Shown here piece by piece: positions 1 through 10,253 of a stretch of 64,000 bases of DNA. Origin of the DNA: Diphasiastrum complanatum (lineage: Eukaryota; Streptophyta; Lycopodiopsida; Lycopodiales; Lycopodiaceae); assembly GCA_029204225.1 (NCBI GenBank), contig CM055113.1, positions 31,668,383 to 31,732,382 on the forward strand, written 5' to 3'. Every line of letters starts with the position of its first letter. Position 1 is the first letter of the stretch. The notes beneath the pieces were generated by a model. It was not told the origin of the DNA. It saw only the letters and a list, made by a program, of their open reading frames with translations, and ran no database searches. Made by a program: the position numbers and the translations under genes.

Positions 1-1566
1 CACTCATTCTCAAGATCGCTCCTTTTCCTTGAGGAACCTGTTAGCACTCAAACTTTGAAGCCAATCCCTACAGAAATGAGAATATCAGAGTGGAAGAACA
101 TTCAAGGGATTAGCTCTTTAGAGCTAATAATAAGTATTCTTTCTAGAGTTGTCGATGGTCAACTTTCTTTGGCAAAAATGGGAAAAGAATTTCAAAGGTA
201 AAAGTCATAATCTAAATATTTATTTTCATGTTACTTTTTGTAATAAAGTGTTTTTCATGATTTTGTTAAATTTTTAACAATTATACTTTTTTAATGCAGG
301 CATAAATTATTTATGAAAGTTCAAGAAGCCCTTGTGACATGGTTAAATTGTCAAGATTTTGAAGAGTGCCAGAGGCTTTATCCTTTGAACAGCCGAAATG
401 AATCTTTGAGTCCATTTCTGTTTTTGTTTGGAGACATGGTAGTTATTTCACCCATGCTTAGCATAGGTGCTTATTAATTGTTTCTTTTTTATATTTTATG
501 TCTCCTAAGCTAAGCATAGTTATTTAATTATTTCTTTTTGATACTTTAAGTCTCCTATTCTATTTTATATTTTATGTGTCCCATGCTAAGCATAGCTTTT
601 TCTTTTTCAGTCTCCCGAAGATAAGAAAAACAAAGTCCTTCTAGAGCAATTCAAGAGACATATTCTGAAGCTAAAAGTAAAAAAAAAGGACAAGAAGAGA
701 TTAGCATGGGGTGAGACCATTGCCGAGGAGGATCCATTAGAGACCTACCTTCCCAAAAGTGTCGATGATCAACCATGCTTTTACTTAGTTGAGGAGGGCG
801 ATTGCAAAAAAAATTCCATGTGGGAATAGAAAATGTTGTGTGGTAAGTTTTTAAGTTCCTGAATTATTAATTCGTATTTTAGTTCATAATTATATTATAA
901 TTTTTTTATTTTAAAGCTAAATTTTTTTTTTTTATTTTACTTGTAATGTTCCATGCCACTCGAGAGGAGCACAACTTTGCAATGAAATAGAATACATAAC
1001 TATCAGTTATTATTCTTTGGATGACAAATGCTCGATGCTTCATTACAATACTTCCGAATTGAAAAGTTTTGAAAACTTGTTCCAGTATCCAGCCATGACC
1101 AAGAAACTAAAGAATCCAATGACGGGTTCTGTGGCTTGTCCCTACCAAAAGCCACAATTAGTCATTTAATTGATATTTTTTCTCACCCAGCTGATTGGGT
1201 TTTGGATTTATTTAGCAGTAGCGGCACTACGAGCGCATGTGCTGTTCAGAAAGAAAGACATGTTGTTGCAGTAGATTTAGATTCTAATTTAGTTGATTTT
1301 GTAAAAATGAGAATGAAATCTCTTTCACTTTTGAGCTATCTGAGGTGAAAAGGAGTCTAGATAGCGAGTATTCAATAATTCCCTTGTCCAATGAACCTCA
1401 GCCTCCTGTTAGCAGAAAAGTATGTGATACAGGAGAATTTGTTGATGTCTTGGTTAATGTGGTTACGGTAGTCGAGGAAATTGTAGAAGAGGTGCCACTT
1501 GAAACTACAGTGACTACTCAAAAGAAAGAAAAAGATGTAAATGACCTCGATGAGTTTTGGAAATAA
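1..1566 (+). pseudogene. Intron-containing gene remnant ending in a beta-class DNA amino-methyltransferase (N4/N6) motif
   Basis: Exon-like blocks at about 1-197, 300-438 and 611-842 are joined by good GT..AG introns with matching phase, followed by a last block from about 940. The last block carries LDLFSSSGTTSACAVQ near 1204-1253 and then VVAVDLD, the S-adenosylmethionine-binding motif I region of the N6_N4 methylase family (usual form DPFAGSGTT..G.D.D). In the beta order the catalytic DPPY/SPPY motif lies upstream of motif I; I do not see it here, so it is lost or lies left of the window. A TAG at 827-829, and a frame change near 1130 just before the methylase motif, break the gene. The tail to the TAA at 1564-1566 is acidic. 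The gene then runs straight into an LTR fragment. Introns argue against bacterial contamination. The fold assignment is from motif I alone; substrate is unknown. Confidence 0.6.
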
Positions 1567-1569
1567 AGA

Positions 1570-2139
1570 TAAATCTTTTGCACTGCCAGCTGGCAACTCA
1601 ACGAGCTTGGAGTCATAGACTTCATGCCCAGGTGAAACGAGAGGCAATGATGGAGACTAACTAACTAGTTTATTAGCGTTAACTAGTCTTTTGATTCTAC
1701 ATTTAGCTATCCTGTAAACTCCACACAGTGGAGGTATAAACTATCCTTTTTGGATCATAATAGAGAGATTCATATAGATCTGTAAGAGACAGAGAGAGAC
1801 ATAGCGAGTAGAGCTGAAAAGAAAAACACTAGAAACAATAGAGCTGTGAAAGTCTGCCAACGAGCAGAACACAACGAAAGAGCAGAGTGTCACCAACGAG
1901 CGAGACACTGACGATCTCACTCTAAAATTAAACTAATAACACAGTCGCTCTATTTTCGTCTATCTCCATGTCTTGTATTGTCTGTGTCTTGATTGCTAGA
2001 ATAGAATGTGTTCTGTGATGTGTAGTCGCGTGTCTAGGATTTTGTAAAAGCTTCCGCGCAAAAAGAAAATTCAAAGATACAAAATCGTTCACGAATAAGA
2101 AGACGAAATCGAAATAAAAACAGTCTCACTTCCACGACA
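1570..2139 (+). repeat. Copia LTR fragment, family A (3' ~570 bp)
   Basis: This sequence matches the right-hand part of the family A LTR at 16217-17011: the same ordered words occur (CAACGAGCTTGGAGTCATAG, CTCCACACA.TGGAG, AAAGTCTGCCAAC, GCTTCCGCGCAAAA) and it ends TTCCACGACA like the LTR at 17011. The left part of the LTR and any internal element sequence are missing, so it is a truncated solo fragment. Its left edge falls within a few bases of the stop codon of the methyltransferase remnant. Confidence 0.8.
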
Positions 2140-2149
2140 ATAACAAGGA

Positions 2150-2400
2150 TATCTCATCTGAACATTTTCCATAGCCAGGAAAGTTGTGCATCGTCCACAT
2201 CAAGATCCCCTTCACCACAAAATCTCTTTGTCTCAATGGTCTTGATATATGCTCACTTGAACTCCTTGCCATAGAATCTTTTGCTCATCTCTAAACTCAT
2301 GCTAGGTAGCATCCACGTGCTTCCATGCTGGAGAATCGGTAGGGATCCTCATAGTATCGACGAATGAACGATTGCTCGAATGCTATGTCATTACCCGAAA
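2150..2400 (-). pseudogene. TNP2: CACTA TNP2 transposase fragment (Transposase_21)
   Basis: On the minus strand, reading from right to left, the segment encodes VDTMRIPTDSPAWKHVDA, a stop, LWQGVQ and then, in another frame, ILMWTMHNFPGYGK. The same blocks occur in order in the better copy at 6865-8567 (DEIMRVPADSPTWKDIDKE, LWKGVQAY, ILMWTMHDY) and are typical of the En/Spm-type transposase. The region between the first two blocks is deleted and there is at least one frameshift, so this is a dead fragment. Confidence 0.75.
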
Positions 2401-3150
2401 CAAAAAACCAATGGATTTTATTGTTAGTATGGCCATTACAATAACTAGTAACCACCAAGAAATATCCTTTGGAATCACTGATGTTCCATACCACAAACTT
2501 TTCCTCCAAGAATTCTATGCATCTAGATATGTTCACCCAAAAAGTCAAAAAGACTATTTGGCTATCCTATATCCAACTATAGAATTAAAATTACAACCTA
2601 TTTTAGGAGATAAATCTAAACATTGAAATCTCTCATGCTCCTTAAGTGTTACCAAAAGAATACCACTCCACATTGTACCCCAATATGGACGAGACAAAAT
2701 GTATCATCTACGTACGATTGAATTGTCATAAGTGTATTTACTAACCCAAAGGGACATGGATCTCAACAAAATCGAATACCATACGGTCCTAGATATCCAA
2801 TATTTATTTTAGAATCGGTAAAAAAGAACTTAATTCTTTTATAGGTTAGAATTTCTCTTGGTTGTCACAGTCATTATAAAAGAACACTCTATAATGCTAC
2901 AAATAGAATCCAAATTACTAGATTCCTATATCGAACACGTTTCATCTGCCATCACTTGCAAGATCCAAATCCAATTGCAAAATAGAGATGGTTCCATAAA
3001 TGGATTATCTGACTTGCCACTCACTTTTCCCTTAGAACCTTTAATTTTTCAAAACTCTAAAGGAATCCAAATTTCCAAAGGCAGTCTTCTTAATTATTTC
3101 CCAATTGTTAATCTCATTTGCTATCAATTATACTTCAGGAATTGAAAGTA
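2372..3150 (+). other. Unassigned coding-like stretch
   Basis: Two open stretches, 2372-2626 and 2858-3145, encode 84 and 95 residues with ordinary-looking composition, separated by a segment with stops. I do not recognise either product. The first overlaps the right edge of the TNP2 fragment on the opposite strand, so its first codons are probably not real. It could be a decayed viral or retroelement piece, but no motif supports that. Confidence 0.2.
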
Positions 3151-3521
3151 GATTAACAAAACTGATCAACTGGGTCAACCAATCAACTACCCCTCAAGCT
3201 TTATCTCTTTCCTCCCTTCCAAATATGGTTCAGGCTAAAAGCCCCAAATTTGTACTAGGAAAAAGTTCAATTTGGTATCAGTAATAGATAACTACAAATC
3301 AACCAGACAAATTTGACTAGCACTTAATTACTAGCAAATTCCCTTATGGATAAGCATAGAAACTGTTCCAATAAGATTTACATTATTCTTGGTTTTTACT
3401 GATTCCAAAAAACAAGAAATGCTCCATATTAGTTGACATATTCACAAAAATCTTTAACTAAATGTGAAAGGAACTTCTCATTGTTGACCCTCAAAATAGT
3501 GTGTCTATATTTTAGAGGGAT
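3151..3521. other. No feature recognised
   Basis: AT-rich sequence with frequent stops in all frames. I see no coding motif, repeat unit or terminal signal here. Confidence 0.5.
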
Positions 3522-3545
3522 ATACCAAGGGATATCCCTTGGTAT
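3522..3545. repeat. Perfect 24-bp palindrome
   Basis: The sequence centred on GATATC at 3533/3534 is self-complementary for 12 bases on each side (AAGGGATATCCCTT core). Related words (GAGGGATAT, GGTATCCCTTGG, GGGATATCCCTC) recur between 3515 and 3605, so the palindrome sits in a small field of GGGATAT/ATATCCC repeats. Confidence 0.85.
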
Positions 3546-3639
3546 CCCTTGGTCTATCCCTCAGGAAAAAAAAAGCCACCAACAGCCTTTTTAGAGGGAT
3601 ATCCCTCAGTTTATACATGCTATAAACAAAGCAAAAATG

Positions 3640-3794
3640 AGATGAAGAAGCCTCAATTACCGAGGTGATTATGGACGATCTCTTTCCGAGGTATACATCA
3701 TGGTATATACTAAGGCTTGGGAACTTTTCTTTAAAAAAAATTCTTCATAAAAACCTCGGTAATAGGGTTGGAAATCCTCTCTAATATTGTAGTG
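3640..3794. mobile_element. Terminal and subterminal region of a CACTA element
   Basis: The segment ends at 3794 with ATATTGTAGTG, whose reverse complement begins CACTACAATAT, the expected terminus of a CACTA transposon. Just inside lie the words ATTACCGAGGT (about 3656), TTCCGAGGTATA (about 3686) and ACCTCGGTAAT (about 3762), that is, CCGAGGT in both orientations, as in subterminal repeats that bind the element-encoded protein. The first and last also form an inverted pair. TNP2 pieces lie on both sides (2150-2400 and 3940-4735). I did not find the partner terminus. Confidence 0.55.
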
Positions 3795-3939
3795 TCATGG
3801 AGTTCCTTGCTCATAGGGATCCTTCTATTCCTCATCTCTTGGATAATAAGGATGATGAGCTTGTTATTGAGGAGGTTTCTCAGGAAAAGGAGTGATCATG
3901 AGAATGAGTAAGTCTTTTAGGGAGAAGGTGAATAAGTTT

Positions 3940-4735
3940 TGCATTCTAAGTAGCGAAGAAATGCAAAAGTGAATTTGGAGATACAAAGAGGCCAAGGCTC
4001 ATAGACAAACTACTTGAGCCACTTTTAGGAGAGGCATAGAAGAGAATCATACCCACATAACCTCGCCCTTCTATCCAAGGACATGACTTGATTGGCTACA
4101 TGATGCCCTTAGAGAAGCCTCGACAAACAATGAGGAAGTAATAGAGAGAAAGTAAGAATTTGCAAGGGGTTACAATTTTCATGTAAGCTATGTAGATCAT
4201 TCACATGTTAAGCTATTTGTATGTGTAATTTTCTATATATTTGTTATATCCCTAACACACTTTGTTCTTTCTCATTCAATACAAAAAATACAATGCATTG
4301 TGGATGCATGGATGACACTTTCGTATAGAGCGCATTGACAAAAATAGAAATATCTATGATTGTGGAGTCATAGAAAATTTTATCCAAGAGAGTCAAGCAA
4401 GCATGGATGACACCAATTTACTCTCTTCTCAACTTGATTACTGTGGAATAATCAATGACATCCTCGAAGTTGCATTTAGACGATTTAGCTTTTTCATATT
4501 TGATGTCAAAAAGTTCAAATTTATTTGCAATGGTCCCAATGCAAATGTCAAGAAAGATGAGAGTGGTTATTTTGTCGATGACTTCACCAAACTTTGGATG
4601 GATCAAAGCGATCCATTTGTCTTTTCTCAACAATGTGAGTGGGTACATTTCTTTTATGTCTTCAAGATGTCAATCATTAGGGGAAGTATGGGCTCAAAAT
4701 GGGCCATTTGTAAAGATACTTTTGTCCAATGAATT
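3940..4735 (+). pseudogene. TNP2: CACTA TNP2 transposase C-terminus (DUF4216 region)
   Basis: The clearest block is 4340-4690: RIDKNRNIYDCGVIENF, then LDYCGIINDILEV, an ANVKKDESGYFVDDF block and DPFVFSQQCEWVHFFYV. This follows the order of the TNP2 C-terminus: an R..K.QNSGVVV block, YYG.L.DIIEL, and PFVLASQ..QVFYV of DUF4216. A weaker upstream match, EFARGYNFHVSYV near 4160-4195, fits the LARGP.. segment preceding it. Stops and a probable insertion separate the two. It lies on the opposite strand to the fragment at 2150-2400, so the two are not one gene without an inversion. Confidence 0.65.
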
Positions 4736-4752
4736 TTATTGAGTAATAGTTG

Positions 4753-5364
4753 CTGCCCGTATGTCTTTTTGTCGCTGCCCACAAAGCATACTTCTATGGT
4801 TAAATTGATTCAAGTTTTAAGGAGTCATATCCTAATTAGCTATAACTTTTGATCAGTACATATAAATGTGAAACTGAGTATACCATAAGCAAGAGGACGC
4901 CAAGAGCTTTCCAACACACACCATATTGTCATAGTTATGCAAATGTACTTGAGCACGCTGATTAGATATCACAAACAAGTATAACTTTCTTTTTCTAGGC
5001 GAAACTATGACAATATGGTGTGCATTGGAAAGCTCTTGACATCCTCTTTCTTATGGTGTACTCAACTTCACATTTTGATGCACTAATCAAAAGTTATAGC
5101 TAATCATGAATGAGATATCTATTCATCGCACCCGAGTAGATTTGCAAAGTTGCAAATGTACTTGGCCGCGTTGATTAGATATTCCATTTTTCTAAAAGCT
5201 ATAACTTTCTTGTTTCCGGATAGATTTATGACAATATGGTATGCGTTGGAAAGCTCTTGGCATCATCTTTCTTATGGTGTACTCAGTTTCACATTTTGAT
5301 GTACTGATCAAAATTTATAGCTAATCATGATGGTGAATGACAATATAGGTTAAACGGCGGGCAG
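4753..5364. mobile_element. Fold-back / MITE-like element with long internal inverted repeat
   Basis: The outer ends carry CTGCCCG (4753-4759) and CGGGCAG (5358-5364) as a short inverted pair. Inside, about 100 bp at 4836-4937 (AGCTATAACTTTTGATCAGT .. CATATTGTCATAGTT) is the imperfect reverse complement of 5002-5104 (AACTATGACAATATGGTGTG .. AGTTATAGCTAAT), with a loop of about 65 bases. A third copy of the right arm in direct orientation lies at about 5225-5330. There is no coding capacity. A transcript would fold into a long hairpin, a possible small-RNA source. Confidence 0.7.
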
Positions 5365-6389
5365 TACCAGAAATAAAAAATTTTGTCGGATAGTCTTCTC
5401 TCTCTCCATATTATCTCTCTCTAAAGTCAAACTTGCTTAAAGAGTTCATTTTGAGCCCATATTTTTCCTAATGGCTCTTTTGTTGTCAATCAATTGATTT
5501 TCAGTATACTGTAAAAAATGTATATTGTGTGTATACCCAAGCAATCGTAACATAGCTATAGATACTAATTACAAGTCAATGTTTATGGAAACATAGATTA
5601 ATTACAGGTGGTCTTTCACCCTGTCCGTTCAGTTCTCATATAGTGGTATGTGATTCAAGTCGCTCCTCAAAGTAAAAGAATTTTTTAACATAGATGTCGT
5701 GGAGGACGTGGCGCTGCCAGCTGATGCACCTGAACAACACAACTACAAATATGTGCATTTTGCCATGCGATGCTGCCATGCAAACCCGATACTTAGCCAA
5801 AATTTTGTTCTATGTGACACTGCCACGCGTGGCACATCCACAACAAAACTTTTCCGAAGACCTTGCCGGTGAAATCCAGACCGGAGGTGGGGTCCGACAA
5901 CAAATTTTTAATTTTGTGTGACAGTGCCATGCAATTATTTTCAAACTCAAAATTTGAAATATGAGCGCCAAACTGTGTCGGCGTGGCACAGTTGAGAGCC
6001 ATTACTTTGCAATTGAGAGCCATGTGGTAGCTTGTTAAGCTAAGAAGTTGATAAAAAAAATTGCAATGTTATACACGTTTGTGTGTTTGCAAAGATGAAT
6101 GAATAGTCGAACATATTGCAAAGTGTATTATTATCTCAAAGAAGATGCTTTTTAATTATAATATATAAATAATCAACGTTTTACATTTTTTAATTGTTCT
6201 CTTAATTAGTTCACACATCTATTAATATTGATAAGTTTTTTTCAATTCTAAGTGATTGCGAGATGCGTTTGAAATGAAATTTTAGAAATGCAACATCGTA
6301 GAAAAATGTAATAATTTTAATTTAAAAACAATATATATTGACCACAATGTATCATTTTATGAAAAAATTATTTGTCACATGTACAAACT
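5365..6389. other. Non-coding stretch with TGCCAC/GTGGCA words and a 14-bp palindrome
   Basis: No gene seen. Between 5700 and 6025 the words TGCCA, GTGGCA and GTGACACTGCCA recur in both orientations, and TGCCACGCGTGGCA at 5821-5834 is a perfect palindrome. The region from 6025 to 6370 is AT-rich and unremarkable. Confidence 0.5.
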
Positions 6390-6725
6390 TTATTCATCAT
6401 CGCAAGATTCAAATTCATCAGCCAATACATCTTGCAACTCATCTCTGCTAAGATGATTTTCATCATCACTATCGAAATCAAAATCTCTCTCAATATTTTC
6501 TTCATGCAAAGAATCATTGTTGTCCTCTTCGTCATCTGAATCGTCATAATCATGAGAAGTGATTCTCGGATTTTCAAGATTTATAAAACTTGAAGATATG
6601 TTCATCTTCATCAGATATACTTGTGTTGTCCAAATTTAGATCTTCCATTTCATTCTCAACATATGCATTTTCGAATACATGTCTTGAGCGACATATCACC
6701 AATTTTTGTTTCTGGTTGAAAAAAT
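6390..6725 (-). pseudogene. Acidic, Asp/Glu/Ser-rich coding remnant
   Basis: The minus strand encodes FENAYVENEMEDLNLDN and further left a 73-residue open stretch (6611 to 6390) rich in acidic runs such as DYDDSDDEEDNNDS. A possible splice acceptor (TGCAG) precedes the right-hand block near 6725. It lies downstream of the TNP2 pseudogene on the same strand and may be an exon of that gene or of a second CACTA-encoded protein. No domain is recognised. Confidence 0.3.
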
Positions 6726-6864
6726 ACCTGCACATTTAACAATATTAGGTTTAGATATTAGTTATAATCATATATTAATTCACAATAAATAGATGTAATG
6801 AAAAAGTAGTGTAGATAATTAATATAACAATGATCACAATTGACAAAAAGAAAAAATGTTAAAT

Positions 6865-8567
6865 TCATGCACACATGTTCACAATGTGCCAATCTGCCAC
6901 GAACATTCTCTTTGGAGACATTCTTGTTTCTGATCTCCCATTAAAGCCTCTTCTATGAGCATTTCTAAATGGATGATTTTCATCTTGCAAGTACTTGCAA
7001 TGATTTTCATATACAACTTTGTTTAAAGGACATGAGTGTCGAGCATCAATATTTGGTCCACAAATGAGACACGCGTGATATCCAAAGGTTGTACAACCTA
7101 AAGGAATCAAATCCAATTCGTGTTATCAATTGAATTTTTTTAAAGAATAAATATTGCATGCATAAAAACTAAATATAAAAAAATTACAAGTGGTTTCATT
7201 TTATAGTCACCTGAACAATTGCGCAATCCTAGATAGTCATGCATAGTCCACATTAAAATTGCATACAACAAAAATGTATTGTCTTGAAGTGGACGTGAGA
7301 TGTATATGCTTGGACTCCCTTCCATAGTAGTTCTAGTTCTTCAATCAATGGTGCAAAGTAGATATCCATATTTTTTACTTTATGTTTTTCAGGAATTAGA
7401 AGTGCTAGCATGAGATGCCCTTTTTTAATGCTTAGCCAAGGTGGAATGTTATAGTTGACCAACACCACTGGCCAAGTAGACCACGCGCTTGACATTTTTC
7501 CAAAGGGGTTAACCCCGTCTGTTGCAAGTCCAAATCTTATATTTCTTTTTTCACTTGTGAAACATGGCTATTCTTTGTCAATGTCTTTCCATGTAGGAGA
7601 GTCTGCGGGTACTCTCATAATCTCATCCAAAGAACCATGACTATTCACAAGTTCTACAAGAGACTTGCAACGAAACAATCATTGCAATCGTGGGATTATT
7701 GGAAAGTGTCATAAAACCTTGCATGGGATAGTGGTCCCTTGTAAGTCGTCTCGATATCGAGGAGTATCGCATATACGACAAGATTTTAACCCTCGATACT
7801 CACCATGATATAAGATGCAATCTTTTGGACAAACATGATGCAATGTATAGTCCATTTCATTGCACTCAACATTTTTGGTGCCTCACCTCTTGTCTCTAAT
7901 ATAGTATTTCCTTTGGGAGTAGTTTGCACAATAACCTGTACATAATCAAATGAATTTTCATAATATAAAATAAAAGATCATTTAGCCAACTAAAACATTT
8001 GACTTGAACAACACATCTACTAAAATCTTTAAAAAAAAATCTCAATCTTATTTACCCAAATAAGGATGTAACACTTGTATCACTCCATTTATATTTTGCT
8101 TGGAGGTTCAATATAAGCAACGAAATGGCCAAACGAGATGTCTTTGCTCCAGGATATAATGGTGTGTTTGATTCTTCTTACAATTTTTTTTCCTCAGCAC
8201 CAATAAATGATTCACTATCATGTTCAGTGTGTTCTGCCACGTCATGATGCTCATAGACGTTATTTATCAAGTTGTTCATGATTTCAACTTCATCTTGAAT
8301 GCAAAAATCATTTTCAGCACTTGATCTTGATTCTGAAGAAGAAGAAGAAGAAGAAGATCGAGGTTGATTTGTTTTGGCACGTTGTTGTTCATCTATTTTC
8401 ATCATGGCTCTCAATACCATACGCTCACGACGTGATAGTTGATATATGTGTGGCCCATCATATGCCAATCTTGTTTTGGATATGGAGTGACTATTATCAT
8501 TGTCACTAGAGCTAGATGATGACTCATAGTCCTTCAAACATGGGAAACAAATTAACATATTCATCAA
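6865..8567 (-). pseudogene. TNP2: CACTA TNP2 transposase pseudogene (most complete copy)
   Basis: Reading right to left: a Ser-rich, acidic N-terminal part (8567-8178), then NTPLYPGAKTSRLA and KYKWSDTSVTSLFG (about 8170-8060), then CPKDCILYHGEYRGLKSCRI and CDTPRYRDDLQG (about 7830-7740), VLRHFP-like VL*HFPIIPRL, DEIMRVPADSPTW (about 7635-7595), WPVVLVNYNIPPWLSIKKGH (about 7475-7420), LLIPEKHKVKNMDIYFAPL, ILMWTMHDY (about 7260) and finally LGCTTFGYHACLICGPN with HPFRNAHRRGFNG (7116-6865). This is the block order of the En/Spm TNP2 transposase (Transposase_21). Several stops and frame changes are present and the C-terminal DUF4216 part is absent, so it cannot be active. A SET-domain gene fragment lies directly upstream on the same strand. 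Confidence 0.85.
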
Positions 8568-8758
8568 TTAACATATAAGATTATCATTCATGAAAATTAA
8601 AACTAAAATTAAGACATGCAAATCAAACACCATATCTTAAATTAAGACATGCAATACGAAATATAAAAAAAACAATTAATTGACATTCAACATAACTTGT
8701 TCTCACTAAATAGATAAAATCTATATTGATATTCACAAGGTACATGCTTGAATTTGGC

Positions 8759-9600
8759 TCAAAGCCTTTTGTACACATCTTGGAAGAGGACGATCGAAAC
8801 TATGTTTGATGAATAGCTCTTCACCAAATTTAATGGGCCTATCGCACATACCATTACGTATGTACCTTTTGAGTTCCTAGAAAAGTATTTTTCGTTTCCA
8901 TTGGTGCATTCCTCAAAATCACAATTAGTTAATGAAGGGTGCCCAATGGAACTATTTATATATCCAGCAATATTGCCATGTTTTTTTGGATGCCCATCAA
9001 TGTACATATGATGTGATTTCAAAGCATTCTCTCCTTGCACACGCCGCTCTTCCAAAGAACAAGCATTAGCATTCAAGCCATAAATCTGCATTCTCCATTG
9101 GTGATGACACAAAGTATGCCAATCACCCCAATTGAATTGAGGTCCTATATAAGGCATTAATGTGACAACAATATTCAAAGGGACATCAATGCTAGTAAAA
9201 AAAAATAAACCTAATCCCGCATTAGGAAAGTGCTCACTTGGCTTGATCATGTACATATGACCCCAATATGAAAATGATCTTCCACATAATTGTAGTAGTA
9301 CCCTATCAAGCCAACATAAATATTTATTTCTATCAAAGACCTGAACCAATGCTTCTAGGTAGGGAGGAAGAGGAGACTTAGTCAATGAATTTAAAACATT
9401 TTTGGATAAGTCAACAATACGTAACTTTGGTTGTTCATTTTCAAATCTTGTCAAAATGCATCTAAGTTGTGTTCTTTTTGTCAATGGAGTAAATCTAGAT
9501 GGGATAGGAAGAAGAGGAGATTCTACACAAGGTATGTGAGGTGACGTGAGGTGACGTGAGATGGATAGAATCAATGTGAGGTGCGCACTATGATTGTGAC
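8759..9600 (-). pseudogene. SET-domain (lysine methyltransferase-like) gene fragment
   Basis: The minus-strand frame carries, in order, a PHIDSIHLTSPHVTSPH linker near 9590-9540 (partly in another frame), LPPYLEALVQVF, YWGHMYMIKPSEHF, GLGLFFFTSIDVPLNIVV (SET motif: G.GLFA..DI..G), HGNIAGYINSSIGHPS (SET motif: GN.ARFINHS..PN) and GTYVMVCA. After a one-base frameshift near 8832 it continues RPIKFGEELFIKHSFD, the AIRPI..GEEL SET C-terminal motif. The usual NHS is changed to NSS and the catalytic-pocket tyrosine near the end is not clear, so activity is doubtful even apart from the frameshift. Relatives lie at 10254-11303 (front half), 36868-37062 and 50090-50700. It is directly upstream of TNP2. 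Confidence 0.75.
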
Positions 9601-10253
9601 ATATATATCCAGCATGAATAGGATAGGTTATCGATGAGGTACAACTCGTCTTTGTAGGATATTAACAAGACCATCACATCCTAAGAGTCAAACAAAGTGA
9701 TGGACAAAAAAGTGCACATTGGAGAGAGTGGAATGTTGTATAAGTTTGAGATCATCCCAAAAATAGTACCCTTGTGATTCAAGATCCTCACATGGGTGAT
9801 TGACGTCAAATTTGAATTTACTTGAGCTACTTAAATGTCCTAAGGCTAGTTCAAGCGTCCAATGGAAAATCTCGAGTGATAAGGTCCAAAATTGACTTGT
9901 CTATGATGATGGACATCAAATTTGAGTTATTTCATGTGATAGGGGTATACCCCATTGAGGAGGGATCAAAGTCGATGAATCTTGATATACTAGATTTAAA
10001 ACTAGTTGAGTCTATTTCATAGTTTGCTTGAATGTACTTCTTTTCTTCGTGAATTAGACAATGTCATATTCGTTCAAACAAATTGAAATTGATGAGGTAT
10101 CTGAATGTTTTAGTGATAAAGATATTTGTGGATCTTATTAAATTTGTGTGCACATCAATTTTAACTGTATTTTTTAACAAGTGTTTTTTGTCAATATCAT
10201 TAACATTCTTGTTAAAACATTGTAGATAAAATTTAATCGTTGATTAGCGAATA
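9601..10253. other. No feature recognised between diverging SET-gene copies
   Basis: A short open stretch (9822-10022, plus strand) has no recognisable motif. The segment separates the minus-strand SET fragment from the plus-strand front half of a second copy. Confidence 0.4.

Noticed and set aside
1136..1348. Active restriction-modification system or bacterial contamination
   Set aside because: The methylase block lacks a catalytic motif here, is preceded by spliceosomal-type introns and is embedded in plant retroelements; no restriction gene is present.
2858..3145. Possible movement- or capsid-protein fragment of an integrated pararetrovirus
   Set aside because: No 30K movement-protein, coat zinc-finger or viral polymerase motif can be seen, so a viral origin is unsupported.
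6812..6820. GTAGTG as the right end of a CACTA element around TNP2
   Set aside because: It is too short, is not accompanied by the CACTACAATAT extension or subterminal CCGAGGT words, and no partner end was found.
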